The notes under the pieces: generated by a model
Told to the model about the DNA's origin: nothing
The model's input: only the letters and a program-made list of their open reading frames with translations
The model's database searches: none
Source of the DNA: Synergistales bacterium Syner_01
GTDB lineage: Bacteria; Synergistota; Synergistia; Synergistales; Aminobacteriaceae
Reading direction: 5' to 3'
Length of the DNA: 8,539 bases
Assembly (NCBI GenBank): GCA_001604435.1
Contig: LVBO01000358.1
Location: 1 to 8,539, forward strand
Made by a program: the position numbers and the translations under genes
Shown here: in pieces, positions 1 to 6,187 of the stretch
How positions within the stretch are numbered: position 1 is the stretch's first letter
Layout of the letters: every line of letters starts with the position of its first letter

Positions 1-727
1 TCTCGCATGCTTCGACGGCAATCCCATAATGGACATTACATGTGATAATACTATCGAGTCGGTTTCCTGGGGAAGGGAGGACGTTCCGAGAATTCTTCTT
101 CTTCCCGGGAGCAGACGGCGTGCGTACGACGACCTGGTGCTTTTGTTGCAGGCCGTGGAACGCATACACGCGATGCTGCCGGAGGGGGCGTCGTACCTTA
201 TGGTCGTCGCGCCCACCCTCGACATGGAAAAGCTGTTGAACGCCTGCGAAGGCGTTCCCGCGACGGAGGAAGGGCGGTGGACCGCGTACGGAGAAGAAGG
301 CGACCCGGGAGTGCGGAAAGGAACCTGCGAAATCCGCTTCTTCTTCGGTCCGCTTCCGGCGGTTGCCGGAAGCGCGCATCTTCTCGTCGGGCTCGGAGGG
401 ACCGCGAATCAGGTGTGCGCCGGAATGGGAGTTCCCGTGGTCTCCATCGAAGAGAAGGGGAAGTTCGTCCAAAAAAAACTCCTCGGCGAGTCCGAGGTCC
501 TTGTCCCCCCGGAGCCGCGGGCGCTTGCGGAAGCCGCGGTGCGCATCCTCATGGACGAACCGCTCCGCTTGCGTATGGCAGCCGAAGGAATGGCGCGGCT
601 GGGGGGACCGGGAGCCCTGGACAAGGTCGTGGAGTACGCGGCCTCCAGGATGGGGTGGGAACTTCGGGTCCGTCTGTATGAAACGCTCGCTGAACGCTGG
701 GGCGCGTCCGAAGGAAGGCGTCCGTAA
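1..727 (+). CDS. LpxB-related (lipid-A-disaccharide synthase-like) protein, 5' partial
   Basis: The reading frame is open from base 2, so the gene begins left of the window; the ATG at 29 is internal. The visible end (about 241 residues) looks like the C-terminal half of the family called 'lipid-A-disaccharide synthase-related protein', a GT-B fold relative of LpxB. Seen here: a GNPIMD segment straddling that ATG, matching the family's GNPMMD motif; an LLLPGSR strand about 24 residues later, typical of LpxB-like proteins; and near the middle a GLGGTANQ...GMGVPVV...KGKFVQKKLLG block, the nucleotide-sugar-binding region. It ends with a GPGA-type C-terminal helix region. It differs from true LpxB, and the family's reaction is not established to my knowledge; a lipid A or core sugar transfer is inferred from the neighbours. 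It lies 44 bases before kdsA. Family assignment is fairly sure, function is not. Confidence 0.75.
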   Translation, partial: LACFDGNPIMDITCDNTIESVSWGREDVPRILLLPGSRRRAYDDLVLLLQAVERIHAMLPEGASYLMVVAPTLDMEKLLNACEGVPATEEGRWTAYGEEGDPGVRKGTCEIRFFFGPLPAVAGSAHLLVGLGGTANQVCAGMGVPVVSIEEKGKFVQKKLLGESEVLVPPEPRALAEAAVRILMDEPLRLRMAAEGMARLGGPGALDKVVEYAASRMGWELRVRLYETLAERWGASEGRRP

Positions 728-756
728 CTGTCTTGCGGGTTGATTATTGAGAATCA

Positions 757-760
757 GGAG
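757..760 (+). promoter_or_regulatory. Ribosome-binding site supporting the GTG start of kdsA
   Basis: GGAG lies 11 bases before the GTG at 772. The frame has a stop at 748-750 and no other ATG, GTG or TTG between there and the conserved IAGPC motif, so this site and the GTG fix the start. An ATG at 761 runs into a stop after four codons and is not the gene start. Confidence 0.5.
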
Positions 761-771
761 ATGATGCTGCA

Positions 772-1737
772 GTGAATGCTTCTTCATGCGCCTCGGAGCG
801 CTTTCACGCTTCCGATGAAACGGGCCTTTGCGCGGACGCGGTCGTCCGCATAGCGGATACCTCGCCCGAGAAACGGTGGGATTTTCCGATAGGGAAAGGG
901 GAGCTGACGCTCATCGCCGGTCCGTGCTCACTGGAGACTTCCGAATTGGGGCTCGAGATCGCCGAAACGGTACGGGACATCTGCGCGTCCCTCGGTGTGC
1001 GTTATATCTTCAAGGCCTCCTTCGACAAGGCGAACCGCACCTCGCTGTCCGGTTTTCGCGGTCCGGGGCTCGAATCCGGCCTTGAGCAGCTCGCGGAGAT
1101 ACGCCGCAAAGCGTCGGTCCCGGTGCTCACGGATATTCACGAATCATGGCAGGCAGAGCCCGCGGCGCGCGCCGTCGACGTCCTGCAGATTCCGGCGTTC
1201 CTCTGCCGTCAAACCGATCTTCTGCTCGCCGCAGCCGCGACCGGAAAGCCGCTCAACGTGAAAAAAGCGCAGTTTCTGGCCCCCGGCGATATGAAACACG
1301 TGGTGGAGAAGTGCCGCCAGGGCGGGTGCTCCGGCTTGACGCTCTGCGAGCGCGGCACCTTCATGGGGTACGGCCAGCTCGTGGTGGATATGCGCTCCCT
1401 GCCTCTCATGCGCGCCCTCGGGTGCCCGGTCGTCTTCGACGCGACGCACAGCGTCCAGATGCCCGGCGCAGCGGGCGGAGCGAGCGGCGGCGACAGACGT
1501 TTCGTCCTCACGCTCGCCAGGAGCGCCGTCGCGGCAGGGATCGACGCGCTTTTCCTGGAGACGCACCCCCGCCCGGAAAAGGCGAAGAGCGACGGTCCGA
1601 ACCTCGTCCCGCTGAAGAAGATGCGTTTCCTCCTCGAACAGCTCGCCGAACTGCACGCCTTCGTCCGCGAACGATTCGGACACGCCTCTCTGGAGTGGGC
1701 CGACGAAGCCGCTCCCGAAGGCGAAGGGGGACGCTGA
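772..1737 (+). CDS. kdsA: 3-deoxy-8-phosphooctulonate synthase (Kdo-8-phosphate synthase), metal-dependent type
   Basis: Condenses phosphoenolpyruvate with D-arabinose-5-phosphate to Kdo-8-phosphate in the cytoplasm, the first committed step of Kdo synthesis. The 321-residue product carries the family signatures in order: IAGPC (48-52), KASFDKANR (81-89), GPGLESG (97-103), a PAFLCRQTDLL strand (141-151), NVKKAQF (162-168), CERGTFMGY (192-200), DATHSVQ (223-229) and ETHP...KSDGP (263-275). Cys52, His226, Glu263 and Asp274 have the same spacing (174, 37, 11) as the Aquifex metal ligands Cys11, His185, Glu222 and Asp233 as I recall them. E. coli KdsA has Asn in place of the Cys, so this is the metal-requiring class. 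The GTG at 772 is the only possible start. It adds roughly 35 residues before the barrel, making the protein longer than the usual ~280. The stop is one base from kdsD, implying coupled translation. Confidence 0.96.
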   Translation: MNASSCASERFHASDETGLCADAVVRIADTSPEKRWDFPIGKGELTLIAGPCSLETSELGLEIAETVRDICASLGVRYIFKASFDKANRTSLSGFRGPGLESGLEQLAEIRRKASVPVLTDIHESWQAEPAARAVDVLQIPAFLCRQTDLLLAAAATGKPLNVKKAQFLAPGDMKHVVEKCRQGGCSGLTLCERGTFMGYGQLVVDMRSLPLMRALGCPVVFDATHSVQMPGAAGGASGGDRRFVLTLARSAVAAGIDALFLETHPRPEKAKSDGPNLVPLKKMRFLLEQLAELHAFVRERFGHASLEWADEAAPEGEGGR

Positions 1738-1738
1738 G

Positions 1739-2794
1739 ATGTTTTGCCTTCCGTGGGAACGCGAAGGGCGATGTCTCTCCGACATCGAACTTCTTGAAGC
1801 GGGAAAAGGGATTCTGCGCGCCGAGGCGGCCGAGATCGAGAGAGCCGCGCAGCGAACGGGCATGGAGCTGGTGAAGGCCGCGCGGATCGTACACTCCTGC
1901 ACCGGCAGACTCGTTGTGGTGGGAATGGGCAAGTCGGGGATCATCGGGCGGAAAATCGCGGCGACGCTCGCCTCCCTGGGAACGCCTTCCTTCTTCCTCC
2001 ACGCCGCCGAAGGGTCGCACGGCGACCTCGGCATGGTCTGCCGCGACGACGCGGCGCTCTTCATCAGCAACAGCGGGACCACGGCGGAGGTCGTCTCGCT
2101 GCTGCCGCACTTCAAACGCCTCGGCGCGCCGATTATCGCTATCACCGGAGGGATGCACTCTCCCCTGGCGAAGAACGCCGACGCCGTGCTCGACTCCTCG
2201 GTGCGTTCCGAGGCGGGCATCGCCGCGTGCGTGACGCCCCTCGAACCGGGAGAGCGCGAGCAGGACGCGCTCAATCTCGCCCCCTTGTGCAGCACGACGT
2301 TGCAGCTCGCGCTCGGCGACGCGCTGGCCGGGATGGTGACGGAGCTTCGGGGCCTCCGGCCGGAGGACTTCGCTCTCTTCCATCCGGGGGGCGCGCTTGG
2401 ACGCAGGCTCCTTACGAGGGTGGGCGACGTCATGGGAACGGGCGAAAAGCTGCCGCTCGTCGGCATGAACGTCTCCGTGAGCGACGCGCTCTTCGAGATG
2501 ACGAGCAAGGGGTACGGCGCGACGATCATCGTCGATGAACAGGGAGAGATCGCGGGCGTCTTCACCGACGGCGACCTGCGGCGGCTCATCGGTTCGAGAG
2601 GGGTGGAGTGTCTCTCGCTGGAGGTGGGAAGCGTCATGACGAGAAATCCGCTGATCATCCAGCCGGACAAGCTCGCCGTCGAAGCGGTGCGCGTGATGGA
2701 ACGGCGGGAGATCTCCGCCATCATCGTGGTGGAGGGGAAGCGCCCCGTGGGCATTCTGCACCTTCACGAGCTGCTCCAGGCGGGGGTGGCCTGA
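1739..2794 (+). CDS. kdsD: D-arabinose-5-phosphate isomerase, KpsF/GutQ family (SIS + two CBS domains)
   Basis: Interconverts ribulose-5-phosphate and arabinose-5-phosphate, supplying KdsA. The 351-residue product has an N-terminal SIS sugar-isomerase domain (about 45-205: GMGKSG at 62-67, HAAEGSHGDLGM at 88-99, SNSGTTAE at 110-117, FHPGGALG at 214-221) and two CBS domains (about 228-284 and 294-350). Lys65, Glu117, Glu158 and His215 correspond to the E. coli KdsD active-site residues Lys59, Glu111, Glu152 and His193. The first two intervals match exactly (52 and 41), but the last is 57 instead of 41, revealing a 16-residue insertion at about 161-177, just before LAP.CSTT. The ATG starts one base after the kdsA stop, with a purine-rich GAAGGGGG at 1723-1730 as likely ribosome-binding site. 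No sugar-specific feature separates it from GutQ, but the Kdo-operon setting favours KdsD. Confidence 0.93.
   Translation: MFCLPWEREGRCLSDIELLEAGKGILRAEAAEIERAAQRTGMELVKAARIVHSCTGRLVVVGMGKSGIIGRKIAATLASLGTPSFFLHAAEGSHGDLGMVCRDDAALFISNSGTTAEVVSLLPHFKRLGAPIIAITGGMHSPLAKNADAVLDSSVRSEAGIAACVTPLEPGEREQDALNLAPLCSTTLQLALGDALAGMVTELRGLRPEDFALFHPGGALGRRLLTRVGDVMGTGEKLPLVGMNVSVSDALFEMTSKGYGATIIVDEQGEIAGVFTDGDLRRLIGSRGVECLSLEVGSVMTRNPLIIQPDKLAVEAVRVMERREISAIIVVEGKRPVGILHLHELLQAGVA
2782..2789 (+). promoter_or_regulatory. Putative ribosome-binding site for waaA inside the kdsD end
   Basis: The G-rich run GGGGGTGG, within the last sense codons of kdsD, ends 6 bases before the CTG at 2796. It is the only Shine-Dalgarno-like sequence well placed for a full-length WaaA. 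Initiation there would be by reinitiation after the kdsD stop (TGA 2792-2794). Confidence 0.4.
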
Positions 2795-2795
2795 G

Positions 2796-4142
2796 CTGGG
2801 TACGGATTCTCTTTCCAGGAGAGCGGGAAAGGGGCTCTACAGAGCCTGTACCTCCGCGGCCTACCCTCTCCTGTACCCGTGGCTTCTCCGGAAGTACACG
2901 GAGGGGCTGGACGAGCGCAGAGGCGTCTTTTCGGAAGAGAAGCGCCGTTCGTTCGCTGGAGGCCAGCTCTGGATTCACGCGGTCTCCGTCGGGGAGGCGC
3001 AGTCGGCGTGGCCTCTGCTGGACGCGTTGCGCCCCGCCGAAGGGGAGAAGAATCTCTTGCCTATCCTCCTCTCCACGACGACGACGACCGGGAAGGAGAT
3101 GGCCTACCGTCTGGCGGGCGGCCTTTTCGAGCGGCACATCTACTATCCGTGGGATATTCCGTGCATCGTGAACCGCGCTCTCGACGCGATCAGGCCGAGA
3201 GGGTACGCGGTCATGGAGACGGAGATCTGGCCGAACATGCTCTTTTCGCTCGCCCGAAGGGGCGTCCCGGCGTTTCTCGTGAACGGCCGCTTTTCGGAGC
3301 GCACCGCCCGCACGATGCGGAAGCATCCATCTTTCTGGAGAATGGTGTATGATTGTTTCACCCTGCTCCTCGTCCGTTCGGAGACCGACAAAGAGACGTT
3401 GCTCTCCCTCGGCGTTCCCGCGGAGAGGGTTCGTGTCACCGGGGACTGCAAGGTGGACGCTCTCTTGCTTCGCAGGAGAAATGCGCATCTCGGGCCTCTC
3501 GAAGCCCTTTTCGGCGCTCGGCAGGGGCATTCTCCGCACGGCGACGCGACGACGCCCTCGGAGCGGGAGCCGCTCTTCCTCGCCGGAAGCACCCATGAAG
3601 GGGAGGAGGAGATGGTGCTCCACGCCTTCAAAAGCGTTCGCCGCAGCTTTCCCTCCGCTCGTCTGGTGATCGCGCCGAGGCATCCGGAACGAGCGGAGGG
3701 CGTCCGTGCACTGGCTTCGGAGGTTGCGCCGAGCGCTTTGCTTTCGGATGTGGAGCGGCGGACGGCATCCTCAAGGCCGGATATCGTGGTGGTGGATCGA
3801 ATCGGTGTGCTCTTCGACCTGTACGGCGTCGTCGACGCCGCGTTCATCGGAGGAAGTCTCGTGGACAAGGGCGGACAGAACATCCTCGAACCTGCGGCCT
3901 TCGGGACGCCGCTCTCCCACGGTCCTTACATGAGGGATTTCGTCGAGGCGGCGAAAGATCTGGGATCTCTGAGTATCGCAACCCCGGTAGGGGACGCCTC
4001 GGAGATTGCGGCGCACTGGGAAGCGAGTATGAAGCCGGAGCGTCGCGCTGCGGTCCGCGAGAGCGCGGAGCGTTACTTCCGCTCTTCCGGAGGCGCGGCG
4101 CGGTTTTCGGCAGACGAGATAAACGGAGTGATACTGCGATGA
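2796..4142 (+). CDS. waaA: 3-deoxy-D-manno-octulosonic acid (Kdo) transferase, likely CTG start
   Basis: Transfers Kdo from CMP-Kdo to lipid A precursor at the inner face of the cytoplasmic membrane (GT30 family, GT-B fold). From 2796 the frame encodes 448 residues. It has a short hydrophobic, aromatic N-terminal segment (Tyr23-Leu31), as in the membrane-associating start of WaaA, and then WIHAVSVGE (59-67), whose final Glu67 matches the conserved catalytic glutamate. Further on are METEIWPN (140-147), VNGRFSER (about 162-169), GSTHEGEEE (264-272), and a GGSLVDKGGQNILEP run followed by FGTP (352-372). No ATG, GTG or TTG exists in this frame from the stop at 2694-2696 to a TTG at 3027. A start at that TTG would delete the catalytic HAVSVGE segment. 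CTG at 2796, one base after the kdsD stop and behind a G-rich site, is therefore the best candidate. A frameshift or sequence error remains possible. The stop overlaps the next gene by 4 bases. Confidence 0.92.
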   Translation: MGTDSLSRRAGKGLYRACTSAAYPLLYPWLLRKYTEGLDERRGVFSEEKRRSFAGGQLWIHAVSVGEAQSAWPLLDALRPAEGEKNLLPILLSTTTTTGKEMAYRLAGGLFERHIYYPWDIPCIVNRALDAIRPRGYAVMETEIWPNMLFSLARRGVPAFLVNGRFSERTARTMRKHPSFWRMVYDCFTLLLVRSETDKETLLSLGVPAERVRVTGDCKVDALLLRRRNAHLGPLEALFGARQGHSPHGDATTPSEREPLFLAGSTHEGEEEMVLHAFKSVRRSFPSARLVIAPRHPERAEGVRALASEVAPSALLSDVERRTASSRPDIVVVDRIGVLFDLYGVVDAAFIGGSLVDKGGQNILEPAAFGTPLSHGPYMRDFVEAAKDLGSLSIATPVGDASEIAAHWEASMKPERRAAVRESAERYFRSSGGAARFSADEINGVILR

Positions 4143-5386
4143 CAATCAACGAACAGCTTCTGAACGAGTTTTACCGCGGTCTTGACGACCGCTCCAGAGA
4201 GAGTCTCGACGCGGCTGCCGAAAAGATCGTCGAGGCCAAGCGGCGCGGCGGAAAGGTCGTCGTCGCCACGGGCAGCGGCCCGAACATCCACGAGGGCGTG
4301 ACGACGCTCATCGCCGAGTTGATGGAGAAGGGGCTCGTCGACGGCGTCACCACGAGTTCGGCGGTCGTCGGCCACGAGATGGGCGGCGCGCTCGATATGG
4401 TGAAGATGTGCAGCGCATCGGCTCTCGGGTTAGAGGAGCGTTTCATGCCCCGCGGCGACGTCTTCGAATTCACGCAGCTCGACGAGGAGCGGATGAACGC
4501 GCTTCGCGCGGAGATGGTCCTCGACGAGGATCTGCTGGCGAAGGGGGAGCGCGCCGAGGGGCGTCTCGTCGTCAAGGCGGCGGGGAACATGGCGTACCCG
4601 ATGGGGCTGCGGAACGAGAACCTCGCAGGCGAGATTCTCGTGCTCTGCAAGGCGCTGGGACTTCCCTTCGAGACCGTGGCGGGGTGGGGCTCCGACCGGC
4701 GGACCATGCTCGGCGCGGGAGCGGCCCTGGGACTTCCCGTGCTGGTGAGCATCCCGCAGATGGTCGGGAGCGGTCACATCGGCATGGCCATCGGCGACAG
4801 CATCTCCGTCTTCGAGCGCTCCCGGCGCATCGCGGCGATGCTCGAGTCGGCCGACGTCATCATTGAATCGGCGGTCGCCCTCACGCAGGAGATTCACGAC
4901 GGTCCCTTCGAGTGCTATACCGGCCACGGCATCTGGTCGTGGTGGAAAGGGCTCCCCGTCTACTCTCTGCGCGGCAAGACGCTCATCCGTATCGACCTCG
5001 ACGAGAACCTCCGCAAGGCGCGCGACCTGGAAACGGGTGGCTCGCTGATTCAGGAGGCCATCAACCAGGGGTTGCCGAAGACGAAGATCTCCAAAATTCC
5101 CTTCAGGATGGAGATGTCCGCCTTCGCGCGCCACGAGGGGAGCATCCCCGTCATCGGCGACATCGGGCAAGTCTGGCCCGTCCTTGCATGGAAAGTCGCG
5201 GGCGCTCTGGGCATTTCGCTCGGTTTCATGAGCTACGCGCAGCATACTCCCGAGGGGAAGGCGATGCGCGAATGGATCGTCGGTGAAGTGCAGCCCGTCG
5301 ACCGGGAGAAGATTCTCTCCCGCGCGCGGAAGTGCGGCATTTCCGCCGTGTCGTTCGGGAACGGGGAAACCGTCGCGAAGCCATGA
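4139..5386 (+). CDS. Unrecognised 415-residue cytosolic protein in the Kdo operon
   Basis: I do not recognise this gene with certainty. It starts at an ATGA overlap with waaA, with GGAG 10 bases upstream, and ends in an ATGA overlap with kdsB, so it is translated with both. The protein has no signal peptide or membrane segment. Visible features: a beta-strand/glycine-loop KVVVATGSGPN (39-49) resembling a nucleotide-binding turn; GLVDGVTTSSAVVGHEM (65-81); GWGSDRRTMLGAGAALGLPV (182-201); a PQMVGSGHIGMAIGDS segment (206-221); the tryptophan-rich HGIWSWWKG (263-271); and IRIDLDEN (283-290). The order of a glycine loop, a 'GLVD.V.T....H' strand and a later 'LP-V-V..P' strand recalls deoxyhypusine-synthase-type NAD-binding folds. 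That is a by-eye likeness only, and the position of the lysine in SWWK (270) does not match the C-terminal catalytic lysine of that family. A role in Kdo handling is inferred purely from position. Confidence 0.85.
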   Translation: MTINEQLLNEFYRGLDDRSRESLDAAAEKIVEAKRRGGKVVVATGSGPNIHEGVTTLIAELMEKGLVDGVTTSSAVVGHEMGGALDMVKMCSASALGLEERFMPRGDVFEFTQLDEERMNALRAEMVLDEDLLAKGERAEGRLVVKAAGNMAYPMGLRNENLAGEILVLCKALGLPFETVAGWGSDRRTMLGAGAALGLPVLVSIPQMVGSGHIGMAIGDSISVFERSRRIAAMLESADVIIESAVALTQEIHDGPFECYTGHGIWSWWKGLPVYSLRGKTLIRIDLDENLRKARDLETGGSLIQEAINQGLPKTKISKIPFRMEMSAFARHEGSIPVIGDIGQVWPVLAWKVAGALGISLGFMSYAQHTPEGKAMREWIVGEVQPVDREKILSRARKCGISAVSFGNGETVAKP

Positions 5387-6183
5387 AAATTCTCGGCGTG
5401 ATCCCCGCCCGCTACGCCTCGACGCGTCTTCCCGGCAAACCTCTGGCGGATATATGCGGGAAGACGCTCATCCGGAGAGTCTACGAACGCGCAGTCCTCT
5501 CGCCGCTGCTCGACCGTCTTGTCGTGGCCACCGACGACGAGCGGATTCTCGAAGAGGTCCGCTCGTTCGGCGGTGAGGCGGCGCTCACCTCGTCCGACCA
5601 CCCCAACGGGACGTGCCGGGTCGCCGAGGCGGCGGAAAAGTACGAGGGCGATATCGTGCTGAACATCCAGGGGGACGAGCCGCTGCTCGACCCCCTCATG
5701 GTGGATGAAGTCGCGCAAGCGCTTCTGGACGACGACTCGGCGCTCTCCTCGACGCTCTGCGTTCCCATAACGGAGCGCTCGATGCTCGAAGATCCCTCCG
5801 TGGTGAAGGTGGTGCGGGATCTTCGCGGTTTCGCACTCTACTTCAGCAGATACCCCATCCCGTTCATTCGTTCCAGCGCCGACACCGTCCCGGTATACGA
5901 GCATATCGGCATCTACGGCTTCCGGAGGGACTTTTTAAACATCTTCGTCTCCCTCCCTCCGACGCCGCTCTCGTTGGCGGAGTCGCTGGAACAGCTGAAA
6001 ATCATGGAGCACGGCTACTCGATGAAGGTCGCGGTCACCGGGGCGGAGCGAAAGGGTACAAGCGTCGACACGCAGGAGGACCTGGAGGCGGTCCGGCTGG
6101 CCGTGTGCTCGAACGAAGCGAAGAGTACCGTGTGCTCGAACGAAGCGGTGAACGCCGTCCTGCCGTCGGCGAAGGGAGTCTAG
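5383..6183 (+). CDS. kdsB: 3-deoxy-manno-octulosonate cytidylyltransferase (CMP-Kdo synthetase)
   Basis: Activates Kdo with CTP to give CMP-Kdo, the donor for WaaA, in the cytoplasm. The 266-residue product starts with MKILGVIPARYASTRLPGKP (1-20), the nucleotide-binding signature. It continues with VVATDD (47-52), HPNGTCRVAEA (73-83), NIQGDEPLLDP (94-104, metal and sugar site), SRYPIPF (155-161), EHIGIYGF (173-180), LSLAESLEQL (196-205) and SVDTQEDLEAVR (227-238). All are typical of KdsB. The ATG at 5383 was chosen because it begins the conserved motif exactly and overlaps the upstream stop as ATGA; an upstream in-frame ATG at 5332 would add 17 residues lying inside the previous gene. The family normally ends soon after DTxEDLExVR. 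Here about 28 extra residues follow, containing the unit VCSNEA twice (241-246 and 250-255). Confidence 0.96.
   Translation: MKILGVIPARYASTRLPGKPLADICGKTLIRRVYERAVLSPLLDRLVVATDDERILEEVRSFGGEAALTSSDHPNGTCRVAEAAEKYEGDIVLNIQGDEPLLDPLMVDEVAQALLDDDSALSSTLCVPITERSMLEDPSVVKVVRDLRGFALYFSRYPIPFIRSSADTVPVYEHIGIYGFRRDFLNIFVSLPPTPLSLAESLEQLKIMEHGYSMKVAVTGAERKGTSVDTQEDLEAVRLAVCSNEAKSTVCSNEAVNAVLPSAKGV
6101..6147 (+). repeat. 20-bp perfect direct repeat, period 27, in the kdsB tail
   Basis: The 20 bases at 6101-6120 (beginning CCGTGTGCTCG) recur exactly at 6128-6147, separated by 7 bases. The period of 27 keeps the reading frame, so KdsB carries VCSNEA twice, joined by KST. Identity stops sharply on both sides. 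The unit lies beyond the conserved enzyme fold. Confidence 0.9.
6174..6178 (+). promoter_or_regulatory. Ribosome-binding site of the ELM1-family gene
   Basis: GGGAG sits 9 bases before the ATG at 6188, inside the last codons of kdsB. This supports the start used for the following gene and coupling with kdsB. Confidence 0.5.
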
Positions 6184-6187
6184 TCTT

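Noticed and set aside
741..756. Small inverted repeat TGATT...AATCA before kdsA
   Set aside because: Only 5 AT-rich base pairs with a 6-base loop and no T run; too weak to call a terminator or operator.
1144..2754. A 536-codon antisense open frame across kdsA and kdsD (and a 419-codon one at 1508-2767)
   Set aside because: Low-complexity Arg/Ser/Pro-rich translation with no domain likeness, opposite two clear enzymes; long antisense frames are expected in GC-rich coding DNA.
2721..3683. A 320-codon antisense open frame over the WaaA N-terminal region
   Set aside because: It covers conserved WaaA motifs on the + strand and has no features of its own.
3027..4142. TTG at 3027 as the start of waaA
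   Set aside because: It would remove the HAVSVGE catalytic segment and the N-terminal hydrophobic part, both clearly encoded upstream in the same frame.
4985..5220. HAD-phosphatase (KdsC-like) motifs in the unknown protein: IDLDEN (285-290) and VIGDIGQVWPVL (338-349)
   Set aside because: They superficially recall KdsC motifs I and IV, but the second Asp of motif IV is missing, the spacing is about 55 instead of about 90 residues, and I see no motif II or III.
5332..5382. Upstream ATG for kdsB at 5332
   Set aside because: It adds 17 Arg-rich residues overlapping the previous gene; the family motif begins exactly at the ATG at 5383, which also gives the usual ATGA overlap.
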